Assembly: GCF_000204055.1 (NCBI RefSeq)
Contig: NW_006768845.1
Coordinates: 196,471-260,470 of the forward strand
Length of the DNA stretch: 64,000 bases
DNA from: Melampsora larici-populina 98AG31
Lineage: Eukaryota; Basidiomycota; Pucciniomycetes; Pucciniales; Melampsoraceae
Direction of reading: 5' to 3'
Both the position numbers and the translations under genes were made by a program. Within the stretch, counting starts at the first letter, position 1. Each line of letters begins with the position of its first letter. Shown piece by piece: positions 14,001 through 29,000 of the stretch. The notes under the pieces were generated by a model. The model was not told the origin of the DNA. It did no database searches and saw nothing but the letters and a program-made list of their open reading frames with translations.

Positions 14001-17000
14001 GATTCAGATCAAGGAAATTGAATAAGATAAACATTGAGTTTTTGATCCGCTGAGAACAATCAGTTTCAAGTGGATTGGATGATTAAGTGGTTCAGCTGAG
14101 CTCAAGCCTGACGAGACTTTAGGTCCTGGCGATACTGTGAAGCCTTTGTTGACAAACGGACCACAGGTCCGTGCCCTATCCCTTGGGATTTGAGAAAATC
14201 AATCAAGTTTTCGGCAGAGAAAAATTCATCGAATTCAATTATTTGAAGTTTTTTCAGAACATCTCGGGTAGTGCCATTGTTTTCTGGGATGCGGCAGAAG
14301 GTGAGGTAGTCTTCGAAATCCGGATAGGGTTGTGGAGCTGGAGATGTTGATTGTGATTGGGCAGGAACACTTGAAGGCAAAGTGAGAGAGTCTGCTGGAA
14401 TCCCGGTTGGCTTGCCTGACTTCAGTACCCACTCGAATCCAGGTAGTCCCACTGGTGGTCGGAACAGGGTCACACCGGGTTTGCCAGCAGCCTGATGACA
14501 AGAAATCAGAGCATAGCAATGAGTGACGCATAAATGGGAGGTATTTCTATGGACTTACAATTAACTCGGCCCAAACATCCAACATTGGGTATGTGAGTCT
14601 CATCATGAACTTGGGTCTTTCGGGATCATAGCAAGTCATCCCCTCACGATGGCCCGCATGACCACTATTTCCATAGCGGGTCTGGAGCGCTGTGCGTATC
14701 TCGGTTAAATCAGCCTGTAGATTGATTGCATTCAAGGCCAGCTTGCGAGCCCTTTCGGGATTGGCTCCAGGATTATCTGCCAGCATGAGACGATCAAAAG
14801 AATTTGCCTGAAATGCACCAGGGGTATGAGTGTGGTGGAGGGTATGGGGAGCGGACCCAGCAAGAGATGAACACTCACATTTTGTACGGCACGATTCTTC
14901 CTTGGCTTGGCATTCTCGTCAATCATTGTAGCAGTAACTCCCATTGATTTCCCTCGATTTTCAGAAACCACCACTTTGAAGCGTTCAAAATCAACATCCT
15001 TGCCAATGTTTTGTTGACGACCCTTTGGAAAGCTTGGATTATTAGTAACCCAGCCAAAATAATCAATGGTGCCCTTAAGATCGGCCTCTTTAAACAAATC
15101 TCTACAGCCCAAATGAAATCCTTCGGCCAAGTCAGCAACTGCGTCTTTGAACTCCTGAAGGTTCAATATGGCTAGGTCAATTCTGACTGAAGTCGGACCA
15201 GTTTGTTGACAGACTGAAGTGGGCCGAACTCCCCTGCGTTGATCTGCTATGCTGATGTGTTGGGATTTGAATGCAGTCATCTTGAATTCAAACAAAGTCC
15301 CAGCATGCATTGGTCCTGAAACAAGTGGTCTATTAGGTGAGGCACTTCGTCGCATGGCCACCAAAGACGACACCGGTCGTCCACAAGCCCTAAAGCAAGG
15401 GCAAAATAGTACACGTGAAGGACCCTGGAATGCACCGGTCGATGTGGGTGACGGAAAAGGTGTCTTTTCGGGGGACTTTTGGTCATATGTAGGTGACCAA
15501 AAAGGGGACTTTTGGCCAAATTTCACCAAAATGTGGGTGACGTGAAAGGGGACTTTTGAGGTTTGAAGATTTAATGTGGGTGACCTGGAAGGGGACTTTC
15601 TAGGGTTAGGTTTCCCCAAGCCCCCTCTCTCGATCAATTCACACATCCGCAAGCTTCGCACTTCTCCAAACAAATCCTGAAAATCCTGATAAACAAACTT
15701 TTTAAAGCTTATTCATCAATTCACAAAGATCCAACAACAGCCACAAACGCCCTCAAACACCGCTGCCCTGCATACACCCACTGTAAACCCAGGTAAACCC
15801 GCGTGAAAAATGTTATCATTCAATGAAACTCTACAAAAGATTGAAGAGCTGCGTAACCACTGCCCTGGTCTTCGAGAAGGGACTCGTAAAGATCCAACCT
15901 ACATGACTTTCTCTAATGCTGCAGTCGCCGATCCCGATGAAGGAATGTGGTATTCAGTAAACAGCAATCTTGATACTGTATACGGAATTGATTGTATCAA
16001 TCAAAACATATCGAAAGGGCGGTTTGGACTTCCGATGGTGGTCATATGGATCAAGGATGCTCGAAAGCATCACACATGGGATGCTGATTCTGACAAACTT
16101 GTCAAGATCAAGCTCGACAACATCATAACCGCGCTTATAGGTGAGTTTTTAGCTTTAGCAGTCTTGATGATTCAAGATTTGTGTATGTAACTGATTTGAC
16201 ATTACTATATACAACTCGAATCAGATGCGGGAGCTGTCGATAAGAATCCTGACGAACAACCTACCCGCGAGAAACGCCGAGTGGTGTCCGGCTCAAAGAC
16301 CTCTGAGACCTTACAGCGTCCATCCAAGCAGCTACAAACAGCTTCTACTAGTACCAAGCAATCGACAATCATAGTTTTATCCTCTGACGATCAAAAACAC
16401 CACAAATCAGACGATGACAGTGATCCGGTATTCATCGGAGGTACTTTCCTGAAGAATCTTACCGGAGGTTCTTTCCCGAAGAAACACAAGATCATCGAAC
16501 TGTGCCCTTTATCAAAACCCGGCGAGAACTGCTCCCAATGCCAGGTGGAAGACCGCCCTGGAGGCAAAGATCTTGCTTGCCATTGTGGTGCCAAAAGAAT
16601 CTGGCTAAACGGTGGTCGTGTTAGAGTTGCGAAAAATCACTGGGCCTCTGGTAAGTGATTTTGCTATTGATAATAGTTCATCTTGGTACGGATTTTTGAT
16701 TTTCTTTTACTTATTTTTGATGTTCTTTTTGTAACAGAGGCATGCAAAGAGAAAACTGATGATCTCAAGGAGACTACCGAGGTAACATCTTATTTTGGAA
16801 GGTCGGTAACTGCTAAGAACACGATTGAAATCGACTGTCCGGGACTCAACGACGATACATGGAAACGAGACCGAGCTGTACAGTCCATTGCAACCTTCGT
16901 CACAAGATCTTTCTCGATCTATCGTGGCAACGTTCGACACGAAATCTGCCAAGAACTTTTCGGCCAACTTGCTCAAGAGAGCAAGTTGATTCCTGCTCAG

Positions 17001-20000
17001 AAATCTCAATTGATCACTACTCTAGATGCTCGATCGAAATGGCAGATCAAGCGCCACGGAGACCGCAATTCAATCTACTCTAGCCAGTGTAGTAAAACTT
17101 TCATGGCCAAGAAAACCATCAAGAACGCGGTCTGTCCGGCTTGTGAAGACCTCAAACATCTGCGTAGCTTGATCAAAGCCCTAAATATGAAGTATGCTGA
17201 AGCTGAAACGATGAAGTACGGCCGCGATAACTACATGTCAGATAACATCAACGCATTTACACCTACAGTACTAAAGTCTAAAGATGCACGTCTCTTGTCA
17301 ACTTCGATTGAGAAGGCTTCAAAGGGCAATTTCTCCGAGTTTTGCACGGTTCTTGCTGCCTCAGCTTGAAATGGCTTATTTGCCAATCGGGATGCAACAC
17401 GCGGGTTGATCAAGGCTGTTGCAGTCAAAGCTGAACGCGAGAATGCCGGCAAGACTACCCGAGGTATGAAGATTGATTCGTGCCTCGACAAATTTGTCAT
17501 GACGCTCGGCGCTATCAGCCCGCGCGCTCTGAATCTCTTCAACGATAACTTTGCGGGACGTAGCACTCGAAGTCTCAGAATGATCCGAGCCAGAGAAGGA
17601 ATGCAACTCCTTGATGGTATTCAATTTGACAATTTCAAACGTATCACTCAAGTCTTGAAAGATCTTGGCTATTCTGGTCCAGTAGCAGCAGCTTCCAATC
17701 AAACGGTGTGTGTCAAGCGCCTTTGATATCATAATGGCTGTTTGGTTGGCGCGCAAGGAGGGGATATTCCTTTTGGTGATCCTTCTGAGCTCCCCGAACT
17801 GGTAAAAGACGTAATCAAGAACAAGGAACTTTGTTCTAAAGTAAGTGCTTTACTTTTTTGTGGTTTCCTTTTTCCTTCAAACAGGCGGGTAGATTTGCTG
17901 AAATCTATCTATTTCCTTCCACCAGATACGAGCCTACACTTTACAGGTTCCTTTGCCTAACGTCCCAACATTTGTAGTGGCACTTATTGCTAGTTGCTAC
18001 AAGGAGACTTCAGAAGATATACTTGAAAATCATAAGAAATTCTTGGAATTATCTCAAGATGCTGGTATCAACATCCTTTCTATTGGAGCCGATGGCGCAC
18101 CGACTGAACTCTGCGCTCAAACTATGCTTGCGGAAACGGCTACTCAATATATATCTTACTCAAACCCGACTTATAACATACACGTCAAGGTTCCTCTGAT
18201 TGGACATCCACCACGACCAGTAGTGATGGTCCAAGGCCCGAAGCACGCTCGTAAGACTGGCACTAATCAGTTGAGCTCTTGAGCACGCCTCCTCGTCATT
18301 GGTCAACATCATATATCTATACAGCAGATAGCTGCTATCCTCCAGTCTGGTTGGAGCCCTCTCCTTCATAAGGATGTCTTTGACTGCGACAAGCAGGACG
18401 AGGGCCGAGCTTTTTGAACCTTGAACTCCAGAACCTTGGCGGTCTCTTTGGCTGATGATGACATGATTGGGTTGTCAATCTACCTGTTTGTGATAGGCGA
18501 GATGTGTGATGCCTGGTTGAATCGATGGATTGGTCATCGAGAACGTCTAAGATCAGCCTGGACTGCTGATTTTTTCTTGCGACAATGGAAAACGTATCTT
18601 TTAAAACGACAATCCGAGTCTAACAAACTGATGAGCTTTGCTCAAAACTGCATTTCGCCTCAGAGCTTCAAGATTTTCTCAACGCTTGCGACCTCCCTGC
18701 TTCAGCTCATCTTAGCTCACCGAGAATTCTATCCGACCACTCCTTTTCTCCCTTGGAAACATGGTAGTGAACCATGTGAACACATCTTTGGCTGGATGCG
18801 TATTATATCCCCAAGATTCACTGTTCTGGATGCTAGAATGATGTTGCCAAAAATCCATGCAATTGTCAAAAACATCATGTCAGGGAAAATGAAAATACCA
18901 CCTTCCGAACACATGCATTCTGGATACCAGTATGCGTTTTCGGATGAGCCTGAAAACAATCTTCTTGAGTTTCTTGCCAAGTTTCCAACTGATGAAGAAA
19001 TTTCCGAGGATCTAGCAATTGCCCACGAGCGAGCCAATCAACTGTCCCTGATTGCTGGAATGGGGTCACTGGTATCTCTGATCGAGGACGTTCCGGGCCC
19101 AGACCTGGATGAGGTGGCTGAAAACTTGCCTGAAAATTTATCAGGTAATTGTTTATCCTTTTGTCTTTACATGTATTGATGACCATTGATGACCAATCCT
19201 TTGGTTTTAGATATCTCTGTTTGCGCCACTCAACACTACAATATCGAGTATGGATATACGGAAGGTGAAATGCGCGAAAAGCAAGCGCTGGAAGCCGCTG
19301 CTCACTTGACCAAGGAACAGAACTCGGTAGACCTTTTTCTGGAAACTTTGCCCGATGATTCAGAAAGTGAAAGCTTGCAAAACGCAGCAATGTCTATATC
19401 GAATCTGCTCAATCCGGCGTGTAAGTAGCATCAATGTTGTCTAGGCGAGTTCCCTAAACATATTTACTGACACATCTCTTGCTTCCTTTTGTAGCTTCAG
19501 ATAAGCATCGCCAACAATCTCATGACTCAAAAAGCGATATAGCTATTGGACCACTAGTCATGGATGGCAAGCTCATTGGTGCCAATTTAATAGCAATCCG
19601 GAAACGTCACGATAGCGAGGTTGTAAATCATAAGGGAAATGAACAAAACATCAATCATCCTGACGAATTGGCTTTGGAATTGACAAGTAAGACAAAGAGA
19701 GGTGGTGTTAAACCAAGTGCTTGCTCGAAGATCATTGCTGTCTGCTTCAAAAACTTGGAAGAAATCCCCACGGGCGAAGCACGTAGGCACCGGTGGAATA
19801 TAAATGTGAAGATAGACTTATCTGGGATCGTCAAGGACTCTGCAGCCTTTGGTCAAGTCCACTTGCAAGGGCTCCTCGAAGGCAGGGAAATCAAGCCCAC
19901 AAACCCTATCAAACCTGGAAGCTTCCTGATTGTTATCAAGAATCACGGAAGTTCATCTCACAATTGAATGATAATTTTTTGAATACTGATGCATCTTGAA

Positions 20001-23000
20001 CGTTTAGACTTTGTACTTGGCAAAAACTCTCGTTGTCTACAAGTGTGAGCTACTAGCTTCTTTTGGGCTAGTAAAACACTAAAGAATAAGGTTTGCTTAA
20101 CAAACTAGGTTTGTTAAGCGCGTGAGATCTTTGTTTAAGGTTCTAAACAAAGTGATTAATGAAGTAGTGTGATCAAATCAGCACTGACTTCAGTTAATTG
20201 ACCTTTTAACAAAGGGTTTTGGATATCTCTCCGGGAATTAATGCAAGACAGGAGTCTTCTAGCAGGAATAAGAGTAGAAACTACAGTCTAGTTTCGTGCC
20301 CAAGCTAATAACACTCTACTCTAGAGTTTATTAAACGAGGGAAATATCACCTAGTGATATTTAAAGTTCTTTAAACTCTGAACACAGAGGAACTCCCGTG
20401 AATTTAGAGTTTCTCAAGTTATTGAATTCCCTTAATAACTTGAGCAGTACTGCAAGGATCACCTCCTGAAAGAAGTCTTCAAAAGAACTTCTACAAATAA
20501 CAAAAGCAATGATCAATTAGAGAAATATACAATGTCTAATGAAAGAGGACAAGGACTCTTATTTATCTGATTGATGATGTTTACTGATAATTTGATGATA
20601 TGTAATGATGATCATGGACTTTCCTGGCGGGTGGGAGAGCTCTTTATATACTCACAACCCAGAAAATCCCTTACGCACAACTTGTGGTTGGATTACATAC
20701 TCTTTTGCAGTATGTAATCATATTTTAATTATTTAATTATTACATTTATTACACACATGCGTAACTCTTGTGTTACTCATGTGATAAGCCTTGTGAAAAG
20801 GTTATATTACTTCGTGTAATCTCTCGTATTGATCTACATGTACTTACATATGTCATTACATATGTAACTATATGTAATTTCATATGTAATTGGCTCTTGA
20901 AACTGAGCCATGAGTTGTAGGTATTATTTTTATTATTTTATTATTATATTTCAGCCCTTTGGTACTAGCTATAGGGCTCGGGGCTGACATTCCCCACCAC
21001 CAAAGGAGGTCATACCATTTTCATTGAGTATGATCTCTCCTTGCTGCTCGAAAAGCTCAAAGATTTACTTTGGAGTTAGGGACTTTGTCCGCTGGTAACC
21101 ATTCATCTGAGTCTGCTCCATGATTATTGTACCTTACCAGGTATAGAACTTTGTCTTTATTGTCTTTATTCTTCACTCTTTTATCTCAAAGAATTTTAAG
21201 AAACTGCTTTTCTTTTTCTGGTTCAAAGGGTGGAATTACCACTTTGGTTTTTCTTTGGAACTTGTCTCTTGTTGGATCATTGTATTTCTTTATTAATGAT
21301 ACTGGAAAGACTGGATGCTTTCTTTCTAGTTCTCCATGCAATATCAGTTCCACTGCATTGGGTCCTACAAGCTTGGATATGACAAAAGGTCCAACAAAAG
21401 GGTCTCTTAATTTCTTTGGCCCTTGTATGTTGTTGAAATTCACTGTTGATAACAGGACTTGATCTCCAACTTTGAAGTTTGGCTCCTTATGAGTTTTATC
21501 CCACCTTTCTTTATTGTATTCTTCTGCTTCTTTGATGCATTGATTTGCAAATTCTCTTGCTCTTGTTATCATTGTGGCAAAACTTAGAGAAGTTGGGTGA
21601 ATTTCTACATCTCTACTCTTAAATTTGTCTTTAGGTAACCTAGGGCAAAAACCTCTTTCTATCTCAAAAGGTGTTTTGTTGGTAGAACTGTGAACACTGG
21701 TGTTGTATGCAATTTCTAATGCTGGCAATAAGGTTGTCCAGTCATGCGTATACCCATCTTTATCCTTAAATTCAAGACCAAAAGCACAGAATTTCCTTAA
21801 CATTTCTTCAAATGTTTGGATACATCTTTCTGCCAAACCGTCTGTTTGCGGGTGGTATGCTGTTGAGAAAGCTAATTTTGTTCCCATGATTTCAAACAGG
21901 CTTTTCCAAAATTCAGATGTGAATTTAGGATCTCTGTCACTGATTATGACCCTTGGTAATCCTACATCACTAATGAGTCTTTCCCAGAAGAGTAGAGCAA
22001 TATCCATTGCTGAAGATTCTTTGTAGCACGGCAAAAATCTCACTCGTCTTGAAAATCAGTCTACAACAACTAAAGCCGAGTTGTAGTTGTCTCTGCCACC
22101 TGGTGGTAATGCTGTGACAAAGTCCATGTTAATTACTTGCCAAGGATATGTAGGTTTCTCAATACTCTGTAGGAGACCATACCTTTTTCCTGTAGCTTTG
22201 TTTGCTTTTTGGCATCTGTCACAGCTACTGACGTATTTCTCTGTGTCCAATTTCCACTGAAACCACCAAGCTGTGGTACTCACTCTTTCTAGAGTCCTGT
22301 CCACCCCCATATGTCCAGATAGAAATTCATCATGACATGTCTGCAGTATCTGTTCAATGTGTTTTTCTGAAACAAGAACAACTACCGAGCTATGCTTCTC
22401 TCTGAAGTATAAAAGTCCGGATTGTAATGAGAATTTCCCTTCTGCATACAATTCTTTCCATGGTGACTCAAGACTACTTGCTAGACTTAAATTAGCTTTG
22501 TCTTTGGACATCATTGATACTAACTTGGTTGTATTCACATTAGTATTATAGCTCTCTTTGATTTCTTCAAAGAACTCAGTGCTGAGTTCTGCCAAACTTA
22601 ATCCCATGACGGGGATGTCTATCTCTGCGTCTTCTGGATCCCACGCAGGATTACTGCTATCATTTGGCAAGGTCATTCTGCTGAGACCATCTGCGTTGTT
22701 ATGCATTTTACCTGGTCTATGTGTAATAGTCATGTATGGAAAATATTCTTGAATAGCCAACATCCATCTTAACATGTGTCTATTTGGAGTTTTGATGTTC
22801 ATCAAAGATCTCACTCCTGTACAATCAGTAATCACTTCAAAGTACACGCCATCTAAGTAGTAGTGTAACTTTTCCAATGCCCATACTAATGCGAGTGCTT
22901 CTAATTGTGGTGAACCATATCTGGTTTCACTGTCTTTGAGCTGCCTGGATATGAATACAACCGGGCCCTCCCTGGATTTACCATCAATAACTTGTACTTG

Positions 23001-26000
23001 ATGCAATGCAGCACCTAGTCCTTCAAATGATGCGTCAACATACAATCTGAACGGTTTAGTGAAATCCGGTTGCAATAAAACTGGTGCTGTGGTAATCATA
23101 TGTCGTATCTTTTTCCATGCATGAATTCTTTCAGCGGTCATTTCAAAGGAAACACCTTTGGCAAATAATTTATACAGGCAATTTGCAACTTTACCATAAT
23201 TTTCTAAAAAATTTCAATAATAGCTAGCAAACCCCAAGAAGCTTTGCATGTCTTTGATGCCTTGTGGTGGAGGTTTATGCAACACTGCTGCTGTCTTGTT
23301 TTGGTCAATTGAAATCCATAGTCCGGATACTAAATGTCCTAGTGCTCGGACTTCATGGAAACCAAAATTGCTTTTCTTCAAAGAAATTGTCATCCCCATA
23401 GCCTTAACTTTAATCAAAACTTTTTCAATAGCTTTGACATGGTCCTCCCAGTTATCATGGAATATGATAATATCATCAATGAAGATTTTTAACCATCCTT
23501 CTCGCAGTTCTTTGCTGAATTCTATATCCATCATCCTTTGAAAGAAAGCTGGTGCATTCTTGATTCCAAAGGGCATCTTCAGATATTCAAAGATACCCAT
23601 ATGGCAGATAATTCTTAAAAATTTTCTGCATGCCTCGTCTATAACATTTTGATGGAAACCTTTGAATACATCCATAGTTGTAATGTATACTGCCTTACCA
23701 AGATTGATCAGCACATGGTCACATCTTGGTAAGGGGTATCTATCAGGTAATGTATATGTGTTCAGTGCTCTGAAGTCACCACACAGTCTAGACTTCCCAT
23801 TGTGCCATGCAATGATTACTGGTGTAGTAATGTCGACTTCCTCTGATTCTCCAACTTTACGAATTACACCAAGTTTCAATAATTCATCAAGATGCTTTTC
23901 AATCTCCACTCTATTCCTAGGACTAGCTGGATAAGCTGCTTTCCGCAATATAGGTGGGTATGGTTTGTCAATACTCAATTGAATACTCACTTTGTGTTTG
24001 TCAATTGTTCCTAGTGGGCTATCCCCTAACCCAAATTAGTCTTTGAATTTAGCAATCAATCTGACAATTTGTTCATGTTGTTTCTCTGTGAGCTTGGGAC
24101 TAAACTTGGCTTCTTTGATACTCTCCATTAATGGCGGAGTTGCATTAACCGGTTCAATTGCAGGAATTCTCTCATCTTGCGGAGTTTCTATATCTTCTTT
24201 TTTTTTAAAGACAAGTCCTGTCAACTTTGGTCTTTGAATTGGAAGTCCAAATTTCTTTTTCTTGACATCATTTCCAAATGTGAAGTATTTATCTTTACTA
24301 TGAAAAATATCTATTCCATACATGGATAAAAACTCATCTCCTATTATGAGATATTTGGTATGTGAGTTTTCCATAACTACAAATTCAGCATCAATCCTTA
24401 CTGATTCTTGCGAGTGCGGAAAAACAAGTTTCAAAGAAATTACACCTAAAGGAAATAAACTTCCACCACACCCTGTGAACTTTATGTTATTTTCACAGGG
24501 AACCATTCTCGATTTCCAGTCTGGTAATAAAGTGGTGAGATATTGACTCCCCACCACTGAACAAGATGCACCACTGTCTAAAAGTGCTTCTGCGTCTTGG
24601 TCATTAACTATCACTCTTGTCAAACTATGATAACCAATGGTATGGGCCTTACCCGCAGCTGGTCGGCACTTCAGCAGTTTTGCGTCACTTATCCTCACAT
24701 TTCCTTCTCGTGGAGATGTGATAAGAGGCAATTCTGCTTCTGAGTGTAGTTGTGCAATACTAACTTCTGGCTCAAAGTTGCTTTCTATTACATCAACTGC
24801 AGTGTCAAACACCGTCTCTTTGTCTTCATCACTATCTTCATATTCATCAATGTTATATGAAGTGTAGTCTTCTTCTTCCTCTTCTTCCACACCTTCAGTA
24901 TCAACATTATTGATGGCTTTACCTTTCCCTTTACATGTTTTCCAAACATGACTTGGGTCTGTACTACCACAGGTGTTACATGCTCTAGCTGGTTTCCTCA
25001 CACTTGTGGGAGGTTGTACTTTTGTACTGTTGCTTTGTTTTGGAATGTCATTATTCCGGGCAAAGGTACTTTTAAATGGTAAAGGTTTCCTAGGTTGAGG
25101 AATGCCTTTGCTGATTTCTTCAAATGCCAGAATGAAATCCGTCCATTTGCCATCTACGCCTATTCTGTTTCTCACCGGAATTCTGATGGCCGCTGGGACT
25201 CTCCATAGTAGTTTGTCTACCACTTCACTACTAGAAGCTTCAGGTTTGAAATAATCCGCCATAAATGCTCTCTCCATGTTATTTTTCCACTGAGAATTTC
25301 CAAATCTGGATTGGATGGCTTCTTTCCATTCTTCCCATGTTTTATTATATGGGGTGTATTCCTTCATTACATCTAAAAGCCATTGCCGGGCTGTTCCTTT
25401 GAAGACTAAAGACAATTTAGATGTTATTAAGACATCTGGTGGATTCATAGTAGTCCGTACTTGATCTACCCAATCAATGAATTCTTGGTGGTTATATTCT
25501 CCTTCACCGTTGAATTCTGGCCAGTCTTTAACATTTGGAAAGTTTCTCAAAACTTCTTTCCTCAATGCTGCGGCTTGTAAGGCTTCAGTTGTCTGAAGTT
25601 CTACAATAGAACTTTCTCTTTGTGGAGGTCTATCTGTCGCAAAACTTTGTTCATGATGCTGAACTCTATTTCCATTTTGAATAGGTGAAGTTGCACCCTC
25701 ATTCAAACTTTGCATATGCGGAGGTACCATCCGTGCGGGAGGTCTATTATCTCTTTGCATACTTCTATTGGACAATCTTAGTCTTTCAAAGTTATTTACC
25801 AAAGATTCAACTTTAGGACCTGCTTGAGTAGATTCTCGAAGTTGATGGAATTCCTCCTCAAGAGAAATTTTGTCTTTATGATTATTGTTATGCATGTCAA
25901 TAATCATTTGTTTGAGTTTGTTAAATCTTGAATCTAAGTACTTTTCTTGCTCCGATTGCTTAAGTATAATATTCTCAATATTATTGGCTTGAACTCTTTG

Positions 26001-29000
26001 TATGTTCTCAAATTGTTCCTTTTCTTCCAAAGCTATTTTCTGATTTTCTTCCAGAATATTACTCAAGGTAGTCAACTCTTTCTCAAACATTTCAAATTTC
26101 CCACTCAAGATAGTTTTTATTGACTCATATAATTGCTTATTCATGTCATTCAAGATAGTCATGAAGACTTTATTATTCTCACTACTTGGCTCTGTGCTCT
26201 CAAGTTTTGGCTCATTAGAAAAATATTTCTCATTTGGCATTGGAGACAATTTAGTAAAAGAAGAGGAAATAGACAATTTTTTATTTTCATTTAAATATTT
26301 TTTGAAAGAATCCAAAGCTGAGATAAAGGGAGAGCCCTCACTAAAAAATTTTTGATCTAATTTACACTACGCCAGATTGAAAATTTACCGCTGAGTTTAG
26401 GAAATTAAGACAACATAGAAAATTATACACAAGGTGGAAGGGGTCAGAAAAATGTGGAAAAATAAGGGATGCGTCCCCCCATGTGTGCCCATCATTTTGC
26501 ATATTTTTTCAGATTTTTAGGGCAGCAGTGTATATCAGGTCAGAAACTCAGTTTATGTCCAAAACTGGCAGTCATTGAGGCATTAACCTTGTGGGAGCAA
26601 CATAATTGTCAAATGTGCATCAAAATCTGTAATGTCTCCACATTTTGAATGCTACATGTTTATTCTACCACATACACATTTTAATGAGTGGTGTGTGTCC
26701 AACAACACAGAAAGCGCGGCAATCACGGTCCTCATCAGCAAAGCTAGAAAAGCTTATAAAACATTGCTGTAATGGTTTTAGCATTCAAATCAAAACTGTA
26801 GACCCAGTGTGTGGCTTTCATAATTTGCAACTGCCAAATTTATGGCAGGAAAATTGTTGTATTTGTGAGTGCTCAAAAGTTTCTGCCCAAGCCTTGGTAG
26901 TTTTGGACAAAATCTGAGTTTCTGACAAGATATACCCCAAATCATTTTTCTTTGCAACATCTTCAAAACTGCAGGTAAAAATATGAAAAAATGTGAAGAA
27001 TGATGGGACACCACAGGCAATTAAACCATAATTTCATCAAATTTTTCTAACCTCTCACGCATTGCTGAAAATTTTCTACATTTTTACTTTTCTAAACTCC
27101 ACGGTAAATTATTGATTTGGTGTAGTGTTATTAACTACTTCATAAGTATTTTGAATATACTTTCTAGTTAATTGAGAAATTAAATCAACTTTATTAAAAA
27201 TTTGCTCCATGTTTGAGCTACTAGTCAAAAAATGGTCCTCAAAAATCCTATCTACCTTATCCAATTCATTGAATCTGTGATGAACTTGTTTGAAGTTCTT
27301 AGCCATCTCATCTAACATAGGTAAAGCAAAATCATTCTTAGTTAGTTCAGAAAACTTATGAATGAGAGATCTTTCTTGAGTATTTAAAAGACTTACTTGT
27401 TCTTTTTTTACTTGCCTCGGCGTCGATTGAAGTTGTTGGAACCCTCCTCTTGGAGGAGGGTTTGACCCATCATGACTTGGGCCCTCACATAGGCTCTCGC
27501 ATCGTCGCGCTCCGCTCGGTGACGATTGTCGTTGTGGAAGTGCTTGGAGCGCTTTTGGGGTCGGTCCTCCGTGGTCGCTTGAGGCTGAGAGGTACCCACC
27601 TGAGCTTGAGGCTCCTTGCTCCTCAAGAAAAAGCCTTGAATCGACATGTCGTTCGGATTCCAACTCTTGGTTCCGTTCCTGAAATAAAACTGGAGCCAGT
27701 TTTGAATCGACAAGCCGTTCTGTTTGTGATTGTCAATCAGGGCCTTCCAGGTCTTGCGAGCCCTGAAGATTGACTCCTTGCAAAGTCGGAGCTTGACCGG
27801 GTCCGAGTCGTCCTTGGCTCAAGCTACCTCCCACTCCAAGTACGCTAGCTTGAGCTTCTGCCAAAGCTCGTTGTACTTGGCCTCGGCTGCCAGTTGCTCC
27901 GTCGTCTGGAATCAAAGACGATGTTGGTAAGCTGCCTGGCATATGAGGTGGTGGAGTAGTGAGGGACTTACCGGCATGCGAGGCTCCTGTGGAGCTCTTG
28001 CTGCTTCCACGGGAGCCCTTTTGCTCTCTGGACGGTCCGGCCTTTGGTTTGATCTTTCGGCCATCGGTACGTCCTCCGTCCTTGACGAGGTTCCCGTAGC
28101 GGCTGGGTTCGGTCCGGCTACGAGCAGATGATGATCTCTTGTCAGACATTGTCTAGACCAGGAAAGATCAAGAGAGACAAAAAAGAAACAATTCGGTAAG
28201 TTTCACTTACGTGGAGTTGAGAAGCGCGCTGTGGTATAGACGAACGTCGGGTTGTTCGCGGTACTATGACGCGGGAGTTCAGTTGGGCGATTGCTTTGGA
28301 ATCGCTCAGGTGATCTGCCAGGGGTTGTTCCTGCAAAGATGGACTCGGCGTACGGCGTAGGTGACGCTGATCGGCGTGATTCGGTGTCGCTTCAATCCGT
28401 GATTCGTTGCGAAACCGATTGGAATTTCGGTCCAGTACCCTCGAGATCAGCTGGTTCGATCTCGGGGAGTTCTAGTTCAATTCCTTCTCCTTCCACTTGA
28501 AGAAAAGGATGAAAACAAAAAAAAAAGAAAAGGAAACAACAAGTAGTAACACTTGTCAGTTTCTAAACGTTGAGAAAGTTCGAGTGAGATCAAGAATAAG
28601 ATCAGTCACTAAGATGCTTACTTTTAAAGCTCTAACTTTTTAGCAAATTAATGATCGATTTAAACTATAATCAATGAGATTGCTAGGCTTCCTGTAAGTT
28701 TCAATCGTTCGGTTATAAATCACCACTAATGATTAGTTGTTGCTTTGTAATCCCCAAGATAACTGTACTGACTTGTTTGTAAAGTCCTGAAACTTCAGGC
28801 TTAAAAAGTATTTCAATATGATTCTTTTTATCGATAAAGAAAATTGATCTTAGAACTAAGAAGAAGAAAATCAAAATAAACGAACTGTAAGTTTATAATC
28901 TATTTGTTTGATAGAATTCAACTGATTGAGGTCCTATGTTGCTTACTTTTGAAAGAAGTGATATTCGCAACAAAAAGATCTTCAAAAAAGATATTGGACA

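Noticed and set aside
21127..28500. Plus-strand ORFs across Gypsy-1
   Set aside because: They are antisense shadows of gag/pol without motifs of their own.
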